From: Homalodisca vitripennis
Taxonomy: Eukaryota > Arthropoda > Insecta > Hemiptera > Cicadellidae
Direction of reading: 5' to 3'
NCBI RefSeq assembly: GCF_021130785.1
Contig: NC_060214.1
Coordinates: forward strand, 49,537,001-49,601,000
DNA length: 64,000 bases
Both the position numbers and the translations under genes were made by a program. How positions within the stretch are numbered: the first letter of the stretch is position 1; each line of letters starts with the position of its first letter. Positions 13,887 through 25,205 of the stretch are shown piece after piece. The notes beneath the pieces are model-generated. The model ran no database searches, had not been told where the DNA came from, and saw only the letters and a list, made by a program, of their open reading frames with translations.

Positions 13887-14585
13887 ATGGGAGTTTTGGG
13901 GGTCAGGCAGCTATATGTAAAAACATTGGTTTTGTATATGTATAAAAACAATAACACAATTTTTAGACGAACTAACCATAGGTACGGAACTAGGATTTCG
14001 GTTTCAGTAAATATTTTAACAGATAGATTAACTAAAAGCTTTACATTAACTAATTCTCATTATATAATGCAAATTTTGATTAGAAATTTACCGAGACCAT
14101 TAACCGATTTTTATAATATAAAAATTGGAATATGTAAGAAGCTACTGGTTAATTGGCTTACGGATTTGGGAGGGGAGGCAACGGAGAACGTTATTGCATC
14201 CAATTACAGATAGGATTTTCTTTTTCTTTTACTTCAAGCCCATGTCTGTTACTAGCCTATGCCCCGTTACCTTATTACTTTTTTTTAGCTCTATTGTAAT
14301 GGGAGCTAGGTTTATTTATTTATGTATGTACGTGAGTGTGTTAAGTGTGCTACATATCTGAGTTATATATGATTAAAACTTATCGGCAATGTGGGTCGAC
14401 CTATCTTTTCAACGACTCGTGCCCACGCACAGGCTTGCCTATGTGGGTACTTTTTTCCTATATTTTAAGTAATGTTAATGTTTTAATCATACTTGAAAAT
14501 TACTATAGTATATATTACTCTATTATGGAACTGTAATTTCTTTATTTGGAAATAAATAAGGTTTTGAATTGAAATTGAATTGAAT
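13887..14585 (+). mobile_element. 5'-truncated non-LTR retrotransposon fragment (C-terminal RT region and 3' UTR)
   Basis: The frame 13887-14213 matches in layout the far C-terminus of CR1/RTE-like LINE reverse transcriptase proteins: a QLYVKTLVLYMYKNN-like helix, the HRYGTR motif, RLTKSF, an RNLP motif and a final KKLLVNWL helix. It is followed by about 370 bp of 3' UTR that includes GTGCCCACGCACAGG near 14420. It ends in an imperfect TTGAA tandem tail at 14564-14585, a microsatellite tail of the kind CR1-like elements carry. The catalytic reverse transcriptase and endonuclease are absent, consistent with 5' truncation on insertion. It sits inside the 16-kb intron, antisense to the gene. I could not find convincing target-site duplications. 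Confidence 0.7.
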
Positions 14586-15013
14586 GTCCTATCATTTAAG
14601 GTACATTCTGAAAGGGCATAACAAATAGCACGAAATTTATATAGTCGGAATACTGAAATATAAATGATGAACATGTTGTTATCTTATAAGGAAGAAGCTT
14701 TCTAACGGTACCATTTTTTGCTGTCTAAAATTTGGCACCAGTTCCATTTTCCTCTCATAGTTGACTGCCATGTTTATAGGGGTGGTTGGAAAAAACTCAC
14801 AAGAAGTAGCAATTTTCAAGTCTGTTTTTGCTGGCTTTTGATCCACAATTACCCGTCGAGTGCTATATGGGTACTTCTCTTTCCACATTTTAATATAATT
14901 TCAGCGTAATATTTGTATGCATAGTGTACAATTACGTGATTTTATATTAAATTCAATGTGTCTATGAAATTCAAAGTAAAATCTTTTTCGTTATATTATA
15001 TATCAAATATATA

Positions 15014-15021
<8 letters not shown>

Positions 15022-15062
<41 letters not shown>
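15022..15062. repeat. AT microsatellite
   Basis: About 41 bp of uninterrupted AT followed by a run of T. Confidence 0.95.
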
Positions 15063-15070
<8 letters not shown>

Positions 15071-16904
15071 GTGTTTGTGTGTGTTGGATTTAAAAGCTTG
15101 TGTTTTTAATAATTGTGATACACTAGTACTTTTTCAAAGCAATGTTAAAATCTTTACAACTTAAAATGTACTCTTATGTAATTTTCTCGTACATTGAGAT
15201 TAAAAGTCATCGAAGTTGCATTATGCGATTGCAAAATATACTATTTAGGTTTGATTGTCTTATTAGTATTATTATGGAAGATTACATGGTTGAGGTACTG
15301 AATAATCTACGTTATTTCCATGACCGGATGGCCTTTATGATTGCCTGACATGCAATATAATTTAGACTAAGAACTATTGGACGGCTTTGTGCAGAACTGT
15401 ACCTCAGCTACACAACAATGCTAACAATGTTTAAAATAAATAATTCGTTTGATATATTAATCTTATTTGTAATCGAATCACTAATAAAAGTAATTAAGTC
15501 AACATGTACCTTTGATTTTCAACTGTTAATATGACAAGTTAAATTAAACAGCTAAATAATTATTTTTGATTTGGAATTAAAAACTTTAAAATATTTTCAG
15601 AGATTAATATCTCCTTTTTAAATTGAAACTTAAATGTATTAGTAAAAAGAATTAATGGATATATAGAATATTGAATGTAATGAAATCTCACCTAATAAAT
15701 GATAGTAATACGATGTTAACAACATATCATTACTACATGATTCAAACTTTTCACTCTCTCCAGAAAGAATTGTTCTCCAAACCATGGTTAACAGTGTTAC
15801 TTGCAGTCCCTTTGAAGAACGACGAATATACTAATCAACCAGTTCAAAAATATTAGGCTTTCAATAAGTAATCAACTGAGTTAAATTAATTAATCTGAAA
15901 TAATTAAGTAAAAATAGAATAATAAGATTTAACAAATTAAGAACCGCTATAAAAGTCAATACTACATTAATTTGTAGATTATTATTTAATTGTTTTAGTA
16001 GTACATGAGCTGTATTAAAATGTATAAATCAAAATAAATAAATAAAAACACCTATATTTAGCAACCATATTTCAACTTACAATTTTTAATCAGACCAATT
16101 GTTGTCCAGTAAATTACAAATAAATACACATAAATAAAGACATACAATTTTTATATCGACTAAGATAAAAAGTGCCATTACAAATCCAAAACGCAATATT
16201 TTAGTTTAGATTAAAGTAAAATTCGTTAAAAAAACTTGCGACCAAATTTACATTGATCAATCACAGAGAGCTATTAAAAATTGTTGAAGTCAGTTTATGA
16301 GATATTCTAATCACAGACAAATAAAAACCATTAATTAGTTAAATTACAATTAAAATGAGAAATGTCTGCAATAAAAGACATAAACTGGTACAAAACGATA
16401 CATCTCAGCCTTCCTATAAACATATACCATAGTGAAATAAGTTTTTATATATTATACATTGATAAAATCTTATTTCACGTCGAGAATAGACTTTTTCAGC
16501 AAATCCAGCTATTTCAAGCTTCAAGCTGAAAATAAACACAGTACATAAATTATGTATATAAAAGTCACCTTGAATTTTTATGAAATATTTGTTTAAAATT
16601 TGTTATTGATGATGATTGATTGAAAAGAATAATAAGATTTCGAAGATTTTCCATCGTTAGATTGTACAAAAACATATAACGCTATAACATTTCTGGGATT
16701 GAAATATCGCGTATTCTACAGGTGTAAAACCCCATAATATAGAATGAATCTAGTTGAGAGAAGTGACACTGCTGAGGTAAACCTTCTCCACTAGGGACTC
16801 CAGGCCGATCGTTTACCAATCAGGTATCACTACATAATTGTTATTACTTCCAGTTGCTGTACGTTTCCACTCTTATAGTTCATACCTTTTTAACGTATTA
16901 TAGA

Positions 16905-16990
16905 TCATATTAAAACATGACGAGGAGGGAGATTTCAATCTTCGAAACGTATTACTAAACGTTTGTAATGTCCAACGATGGCGATGCTTT
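16905..16990 (+). repeat. Copy of a dispersed repeat with a TTCGAAACGTA core
   Basis: Contains GAGGGAGATTTCAATC followed by TTCGAAACGTA. Related cores on the opposite strand lie at about 2032-2066 and 46512-46562. All share GAnnAGnnAGATTnCAnTC, a few bases and CTCGAAACnT or TTCGAAACGTA. No coding capacity is seen. Confidence 0.55.
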
Positions 16991-19967
16991 TAGATGATAC
17001 TACTTGAATCACTTCCTTCATTTTTTTCGTTAATATTTAATTTGAAAATACGTTTTACGGTCAATCTCCTAAATAGGACCGAGCTAAGATGACGGATATT
17101 GGATTCAAGTCAGAGATAGTGCAGGTCTAATCCTGTCTGTGACAGTAGCATTTTTTATCAGTACCATCGGGCTTGTACTATGTCGACTCTTACCTTAATA
17201 TGTTTAATGAAATCCTTGCATTTGCCCGTGGCCCATGAGTACGGGCAGAATAATGCATAAAAAACAACCAGCCTCTCTTATATAAAATGGTAAATATGAC
17301 TATTTATGTCAACTCATTTACCTCACCGTCAGAACTAATGTTGCAAAACAATCGTTGACTTGATAAATGATACTGCTTAATGTTTACACACGCACTTGTC
17401 CACTACTTTATACACCCACACTTATATGTATTTTGTTTTGTTATTCTTGTGTTGAAAGAAATGTTTTCAAAACAAATATTTTACTGTGTAAAACAAAAAC
17501 TCAAAAAGTTTTCTTTATAATGATATACAATGAAAAGCACCAAAGATTGAATACTGGTATATATTTTAACACTATAATGCAGGACATACATATCCTGGTA
17601 AAATATACATATTGTTTATTAGTATAAAAATAAACTATTGAGCTGAAACCTTAATATTTTTAATTACAGTTTAACATATTAATTGAAGATAAATCGTTAC
17701 AGCGAGGCCGAAATATTACAAATATGTAATTATGCCAACACGGTCTAACGTCGTTTTTACCTGAAAAGTATGTAAGTCACAAGTTTCCTTGTTGTTTAGA
17801 TTATATTTTAGTTAGTACTATTATGAGGGCTTTACATTCGTTTTTAAATTTTTTAAGAGGTTTATCTGATGCATTATTAATAAAATAACAGGACATAACA
17901 GCTTTAAAACGTACGAGATGTTTATATGAACACCCATTATGTGATACGTACGCTAATCAAAGTCAGAATGCTGATAAGTCTGTTTTTGAAAAAAACATTT
18001 GTTTGATAGATTTGTATTTTAACACTATAATGTGAAACTTGAGCTAAAAGAACGAGAATTCGGATGCGTCGGTTATTGAACACTTAACAAGAAATGAACT
18101 TGACAGATGCATGTGATGTATCTAAAATACTTGCAATTTATGAGATCGATTAATAAAATGCCTACATTTAACTATTTTACACTGTTTGAAGCATAAAGTT
18201 TGTTTTAAAGGTACGAAAATAGATCGATGTTGAATGGAAATTAATTTATTCTATATAAATAATCACATTTCTTTAAGAAATTATAATCAACTGTTCAGAA
18301 TAGTTAACATATCTTCTTATACACAAAATATTTAGCTTAAACTACTTGAGATAAAACGTAAATATTATTTAATTATACATATTGTGAAGGACTTGTGGAA
18401 CAAAAAAAAAATCTTGTTTATATACCAGTAATTACACGACAAATATTTAAAAAAATCAAGAAATACACCTTATATCGTCAATATTTATAGGGATTTAACT
18501 CTTTTAATAAGGAGGATACTTATCAAATTTGAATAAAACTATTATATAATAAAAATATGAAAATGTTTTAGACCAAGAAAGATGAATTAAGGTTTAACTT
18601 AAGTGTAAAGAATTTCTTAATATTTTTCAAATTTCTAATCTCTTAAGGCATTTTTCGAAAATTCATGTTAGTTTCGTCTAGAAACTTTCTGAAAAGAGAA
18701 ATGAAAAAGCTTATGGGTTAAGTAACATACCACGTAGTGTTTTCCGTCCATATTCCTTTGAAGTACGCATTTGTGTCCCTCTTTCCTAAATGTGATGATC
18801 ATGTCAACATTTAACATTGCTTTAAATCTGATTCGTGGTTACAACTACAAAACTTCCATCTGTAATACGAGACATGTTTCTCTATCCAGCCGTAAAAACT
18901 ATACTTCTCTTGGGAAGTTTATTATGTATTGGTAATAGGTCAAATGTATTTAAAGTATTTATTTTATAACAGAGACATATTCTATTTTGCTACACTTTGT
19001 TGTGTGTGTGTTTGAAGCTTAATGGCAAAGTATAAAATTCCAATGAGGTAAATTTGAGACACATTTTGTAATTGTTGCGTGGGTGGAAATGACCTGTCAT
19101 GTACACACATAATACAAACTAAATAAAAAACGTCCCCCTTCGAGCTTATAATCTCAGTAGGTGGTCAGAACTAAGGGTTAGAATAATACCCTCTCGCCAC
19201 GGGATGGTGTTCAATCAGTATGTTATATTTAGAGCCTACACAACATTGCCCGGAGATTGACAAAGGGATACTTGACAAGGTCTGGCTTTATAGCCTCATG
19301 GTGTGACGTCATAGTCACGTGGGGCGGGCGCAGTAACAGACTCTATCCGTGATCCACAATATCTAAATGCGGTTAAGTTAAATACTTAACGATGAGAATT
19401 TCCTTACAAATATCATACAATTTAAGTGGTGTTAAATTAATAAGAAATCAGTTAATATCAAAGCTTTTGAAAGGAAATGTTTTATATAAAATATATATGT
19501 TTGTACTATTTCTGAATACGTGATACATACAAAACTCATAAGGACGTTTTTTAAATTGGCTTCAGTACTATAGTTCAACTGTATGAATTTTATTGATATA
19601 TTACATTCTATTGGGTTACGTTGAGTCGTGTATATATGTTGTAATATATACGTTGATATAGTCTAGTGACGTTCATCTTCCGAAAACCTGAAAGAACAAA
19701 TTTCAGCTTAGCTTACCCACTGAATCTCTGGAATAACACTGAAATAATATCTACTGGATATATGTATATTTACGTTTTAAAACTATCATTGGAGTCCGTT
19801 ATATTGCATTACAAGTACTTTCGACTAAAATACTTTGGAATTTACCTTTTGTTCCTACACCACTCCTACGCCCATGAGGACGGGCATAATAAAGCCCTCC
19901 TATTGAAAAAAATTAAATATAAATAATCCTATAAAAATGTACAATGGGTAGTGTAAACTTAACATAC

Positions 19968-20090
19968 CAGGGTCACAATCTTCCTCATCGGAACCGTCAA
20001 GGCAATCATCCTGACCGTCACACAAGGACGCCGGCCTGATACACTTGCCGTTGTTGCAGGTAAACTCCAAGTGCCAGCAGGGTCGGTGGG
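19968..20090 (-). CDS. LDLa-repeat exon 4 (internal exon)
   Basis: A 123-nt phase 1-1 exon and the most canonical LDLa repeat of the set. Cysteines are at exon codons 5, 12, 17, 24, 30 and 39; [17 protein letters not shown] and LDGSDEEDC supply every calcium-ligand position of the family. The acceptor is TTTTAG and the donor GTATGT. It follows exon 3 after an intron of about 2.0 kb and precedes exon 5 after about 16 kb, the largest intron here. It ends C-D-P-(G), so its last cysteine stands five residues before the conserved Phe of the next repeat, where that repeat would be expected to have its own first cysteine. Confidence 0.93.
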
Positions 20091-22075
20091 CTAAAACAGG
20101 TAATTAGGGACTAGAAAATTAATTGAAAGAAAACCTTAATTCTTTGTAATTCTGATAGAGTTATACGGATATGAGTCTGCAAGAGATTTAGGATGGAAGA
20201 GGAACCTAATCTTTGTGAAGTTTTTCATCATAGCCTAACTAAACAGCAGACTCCTATGATACAACTTATAGTGAGTAAGTCAGTTAAAATATTATGATCA
20301 TTTGTATTTTCTTCATACGCATTTCGTATGACGAAATCACAAACTTATTAATAGTTGTAATCACATGAAATGTACGAGTAGAGTAGAGGAATGTTGCAGA
20401 TAATAGGTATTTAAAGTAAAATATTATCATGTCTCATTCTTTATCTTAAACTGTTATATAGCAGAAAATTTTTAAAGTAATAATAAGACAACTTGCTGTA
20501 CATTATTAAGGCGACTCGTTTGAAATAAATCAGAAATACAATAGACAATTGTAACTCGACATTTGAAATAAAAATGTTGTGTAAAATTGGTTTAAAGTTT
20601 AGCTAATAAAGGAAACACATTTAAAAAGTTGTATTGTGATTTTATTTTATATTAACAAAATTTAGCCTGTTGGAGCTTAACAGCCTTCAAAACAAATTGC
20701 AAAATATATTAGTTTAAGAATTTTACACGATAAAAACTATTTAGAAACTTTTTCACAATTCCAAAGTTCCTTTTTCAACGTAAAAGCGAACACAACCACT
20801 TTAAAGGTATGCTTAAAAACGCTGTTACTAATACACATTTTATCCGTTAAAAGGCACGGACTGTTTTGACATGTTTGTTGCTCCGGCTGACGTATTTAAA
20901 ACTTTCAAAAATAAGTGCTTGTAAAATTATCATAATATTACCATGCAATAAGAAGAATTTAATAATTTAATTAGAAACATTTCACTCATAACAATCGGCA
21001 AAGACATTGTATTGATTTGAGGTTTAACTTTGTATTGCTCCACAAAAATAACAACATATATATATATATATATCATGAACGATTCTTCCAATCCGTCAAA
21101 AGCTTATATTTACATTATTAACTGTATTTACACTATTTACATTTTTATCATTTGGATTGAAACATATGTTTAATTATATTTTATAAAGTTTACTGTTATT
21201 AATAAAAATTGTATATTAGTTTCAACAATATTTGGCTTTTATATATTAGCACGATCTGCTTTATTGATATGTAATAAAATAAAATGTTTTGGCTTTTAGC
21301 ATTCTAATTTCATGAATAAAATAATAAAACGAAAAGAAAAACACAAACAGACAGATACATGGTAAACGAATAGAGATAGACCATTAGTAGCATTTAGTCT
21401 TTACTTCTTCTTGGTTAATATTAAAATATTTCTAGGTTTGTGCAGAGAATTTGTGTAACACTCAATAAATATTAATATCAACCAAATACAAAACATAATA
21501 CAATTCCCATTCCCAGAGTTTAGAATCTCACTACAAAAATAAGTATTCCATAAAATATATATTCTATAAAATATAATCAAATGAATAATATGCCACAATG
21601 GTAAAATTTCGTAAGCACTTTTTTATTTTTTTTTATATTTACAATATCTCATGATATTTTGAGTTAGAACTCAAATTTTTCATTAATATCGATCATGATA
21701 TAAATAACACATTTATATATTTTTCGTTTTTACTTAGTGGTAAAATCAAATGATAGTATAAATACCACTTAAAGTGGATCAGCTCTATTTCTTATCTCAT
21801 TAAAAATTGAGTTTGTGGCAGATAATTTCCACAGAATATTATCCTATTACAGTTTATTGAAAATATCAAATTAAGTTCATTTTAAGAAGGTATTTAATGT
21901 CTGAAATATTAAATGTCAAAATGTAAGACTGTTAATACCGTAAGAAGATAATGGGATAGAAATTTTAGAAAATAAATAATCTCAATCGGATAAAACATGT
22001 TACATACAATAGTACATTAAGTATAAGAAAAATTACCTTCATTATTAATTAACTATGTATTAATATTAAACTTAC

Positions 22076-22192
22076 GACATCCAAGCTCGTCTGAACCGTC
22101 ACCACAGTCGTCGGAGAAGTCGCAGACTGAGTGAAGTGGCACACAAAAGTGGTTCTTGCACTTATAGTGAGTGATGGGACACAGGTACGACT
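22076..22192 (-). CDS. LDLa-repeat exon 3 (internal exon, abuts 13-copy splice-site array)
   Basis: A 117-nt phase 1-1 exon coding a textbook LDLa repeat. Cysteines lie at exon codons 5, 12, 17, 24, 30 and 39, with a CDFSDDC calcium-site segment followed by GDGSDE. The acceptor is TTTGTATTTCAG and the donor GTAAGT. It joins exon 2 through a split Gln codon and exon 4 through a split Pro codon. The first 67 nt of the exon, up to just before the fourth cysteine, form part of a 109-bp unit repeated 13 times upstream in the gene. Only this innermost copy continues into the second half of the module and a donor, so it is the one that can encode the full repeat. Confidence 0.92.
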
Positions 22193-23557
22193 CTGAAATA
22201 CAAAAGTGTGCTACAACAGCTGTGGTTGACAAATACTGAGTGAAGTGGCACACAAAAGTGGTTCTTGCACTTATAGTGAGTGATGGGACACAGGTACGAC
22301 TCTGAAATACAAAAGTGTGCTACAACAGCTGTGGTTAACAAATACTGAGTGAAGTGGCACACAAAAGTGGTTCTTGCACTTATAGTGAGTGATGGGACAC
22401 AGGTACGACTCTGAAATACAAAAGTGTGCTACAACAGGTGTGGTTAACAAATACTGAGTGAAGTGGCACACAAAAGTGGTTCTTGCACTTATAGTGAGTG
22501 ATGGGACACAGGTACGACTCTGAAATACAAAAGTGTGCTACAACAGCTGTGGTTGACAAATACTGAGTGAAGTGGCACACAAAAGTGGTTCTTGCACTTA
22601 TAGTGAGTGATGGGACACAGGTACGACTCTGAAATACAAAAGTGTGCTACAACAGCTGTGGTTAACAAATACTGAGTGAAGTGGCACACAAAAGTGGTTC
22701 TTGCACTTATAGTGAGTGATGGGACACAGGTACGACTCTGAAATACAAAAGTGTGCTACAACAGGTGTGGTTAACAAATACTGAGTGAAGTGGCACACAA
22801 AAGTGGTTCTTGCACTTATAGTGAGTGATGGGACACAGGTACGACTCTGAAATACAAAAGTGTGCTACAACAGCTGTGGTTGACAAATACTGAGTGAAGT
22901 GGCACACAAAAGTGGTTCTTGCACTTATAGTGAGTGATGGGACACAGGTACGACTCTGAAATACAAAAGTGTGCTACAACAGCTGTGGTTGACAAATACT
23001 GAGTGAAGTGGCACACAAAAGTGGTTCTTGCACTTATAGTGAGTGATGGGACACAGGTACGACTCTGAAATACAAAAGTGTGCTACAACAGCTGTGGTTG
23101 ACAAATACTGAGTGAAGTGGCACACAAAAGTGGTTCTTGCACTTATAGTGAGTGATGGGACACAGGTACGACTCTGAAATACAAAAGTGTGCTACAACAG
23201 CTGTGGTTGACAAATACTGAGTGAAGTGGCACACAAAAGTGGTTCTTGCACTTATAGTGAGTGATGGGACACAGGTACGACTCTGAAATACAAAAGTGTG
23301 CTACAACAGCTGTGGTTGACAAATACTGAGTGAAGTGGCACACAAAAGTGGTTCTTGCACTTATAGTGAGTGATGGGACACAGGTACGACTCTGAAATAC
23401 AAAAGTGTGCTACAACAGCTGTGGTTGACAAATACTGAGTGAAGTGGCACACAAAAGTGGTTCTTGCACTTATAGTGAGTGATGGGACACAGGTACGACT
23501 CTGAAATACAAAAGTGTGCTACAACAGGCTGTGGTTGACATATGTGACAAATACTGA
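22126..23557 (-). repeat. 13-copy 109-bp tandem array of intron end plus 5' half of exon 3
   Basis: Each unit holds, in gene orientation, about 42 nt of 3' intron end (with CACTTTTGTATTTCAG) followed by the first 67 nt of LDLa exon 3. Copies of the acceptor lie at 22192 and then every 109 bp to 23500, 13 in all. Copies are almost identical; the visible differences are at two sites (GCTG or GGTG, and TTGAC or TTAAC on the plus strand). The outermost copy carries a 9-bp insertion plus one extra base relative to the others. Because 109 is not a multiple of three, entry at any outer acceptor would read out of frame in the next copy and reach a stop soon after. No good donor follows the partial exons, so they do not look like cassette exons. 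Near identity implies recent expansion or homogenisation. Confidence 0.97.
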
Positions 23558-24335
23558 CAACGTCTTATTTATTTATTTATAAACGGCAAGCAGCCAATTT
23601 ATACATAAATACAGCAACAAGTCTCAAGACCTACAAATCACAACCTCTAGATCCATTATACAATTTTACAAAGAGGTAGGTCACTAAAAGAGTTTAGCAA
23701 TTGAAATAAATAACAGTAAACATGGGTAACAAAAAGACAATACAAGATAAAGGAGTGAAATATGTATGAAGAAGAACATTTCAATAAACTATTAACAATG
23801 AACACAAATATAATAACTCTTGCAAAAAAGAACATGAAGATTTTAATATATCTATAATTATATAACAAAAGTAAATCTACAAATAACAATAACAATGAAA
23901 TAGTAACAAAAATATAACAAGGGAGAATATAAAATATATAAATAAATATGATATATATTATTTATTTATATACTTTATATTCCCCCTTGTTATATTTTTT
24001 TTACTATTTCGTTGTTATTGTTATTAATTTTGTAGATTTAGTTTTGTTACATAAATCTAGACTTATTATATTAAAATCTTCATGTTCTTTTTTGCAAGAA
24101 TTATTATATTTTGTGTTCATTGTTAGTGGTCTATTGAAATGTTCTCGTATCTCTTCATACATATATTTATTTATTTATATATTTTATATTCCCCCTTGTT
24201 ATATTTTTGTTACTATTTCATTGTTATTGTTATTAATTTTGTAGATTTACTTTTGTTACATAATTCTAGATTTATTATATTAAAATCTACATGTTCTTTT
24301 TTCCAAGAATTATTATATTTTGTGTTCATTGTATA
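23558..24335. repeat. Inverted plus tandem repeat complex, probably retroelement 3' ends
   Basis: The segment 23761-23945 is the inverted complement of 23952-24140 at high identity (shared blocks include TTCCCCCTTGTTATATTTTT or TTCTCCCTTGTTATATTTTT, the GTTATTGTTATT block and AAAATCTTCATGTTC). A third copy, direct to the second arm, lies at 24163-24331, offset about 209 bp. TTTA-rich tracts separate the copies and one also starts the complex at 23565 (ATTTATTTATTTATAAACGG), resembling LINE 3' tails. No protein is recognised; open frames here follow the repeats. The complex starts where the 109-bp array ends, so two unstable structures touch. Confidence 0.75.
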
Positions 24336-24410
24336 TAATACACACACACACGCGCGCGCGCGCGCGTGTGTATATACAATGAAGTTTATATATATATATA
24401 TATAAACTTC
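24328..24410. repeat. Alternating purine-pyrimidine tract and perfect 30-bp palindrome
   Basis: Bases 24340-24370 run as alternating AC, then CG, then TG, a Z-DNA-type sequence bracketed by inverted TTGTATATA and TATATACAA. At 24381-24410 GAAGTTTATA, then TATATATATA, then TATAAACTTC forms a perfect 30-bp palindrome. Confidence 0.9.
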
Positions 24411-24419
24411 AACAAACAA

Positions 24420-25152
24420 AAAAATAAATAAATACAACAAAGGATCCCAAGATACCAACATTTCACAGGACTGGACACTCCCTACATGTACGTCTAGTAA
24501 TAACACCTATATCAGACACTGATGAATATAATTTTGAAGGCCCCACTTCGAATTTGAGAAATGCTTTCATAGAAGAGATCACACTCAGAGGCCACTAGAT
24601 TCCTTAGTCGTGCAAGGGGACTGTTGAATTGGAAGTTAGTGAGGTGATATCTTCGACTCAGGAGATCACGAGATCTAGTGTTCTTTGGAATCCCAAAGTC
24701 GATCTCAACCAGGAGGTCTCTATCAGGTCTTCAGTTAACTTTTGAGTTCAGAAGTAAGATCTGCTTATTATACTAGGACGGATTTGCATTGAAAATGCAA
24801 AAAATGCTAAAGAACGGGTTTTTATTGAAATCTCAGGGAAATTTCCCTTAAAAATAAATAATTACACCACGTTAGTTTAGGAGGGTAAATATGAAAACAG
24901 TTTTTTTAATTATGTATTTTTAACTTTACACACTTACAGCAAATCGTCAGGTACATACGTAACAGTAAAATAAGTGTCAGTTACCCATCTAGAAACTCCT
25001 AAAATAGTCAATTCAGTTATTTTACATATTTTTTGACAATAAGAAAACTATCATTACCCAGGTCAGTGCTAGGTGTATCAAGCACAACAAATTATAAAAA
25101 ATATTCCCGATTGATACCCTCCCATTTTGATCTTTACTACAATTATTGTGGC

Positions 25153-25205
<53 letters not shown>

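Larger units (their letters stand above)
14586..19960. other. AT-rich intron DNA
   Basis: No exon recognised. Holds a TA microsatellite (15022-15062), a copy of a dispersed repeat near 16900-16990, an AT-rich stretch, a G+C-richer patch at 19130-19350 with a CRE-like TGACGTCA near 19303, and two short matching hairpin motifs (17228 and 19869). Confidence 0.45.

Noticed and set aside
19130..19350. G+C-richer patch with a CRE-like TGACGTCA as a possible promoter
   Set aside because: A single 8-bp site within a large intron is not enough, and no transcription start features or inverted ends were found.
22053..23452. A series of identical 66-codon open frames every 109 bp on the minus strand
   Set aside because: They are read-through products of the tandem array (exon half, then intron, then out-of-frame exon) and not separate genes.
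22126..23557. CRISPR-like look of regularly spaced repeats
   Set aside because: Units are contiguous with no unique spacers, and each is an exon and intron fragment of a eukaryotic gene.
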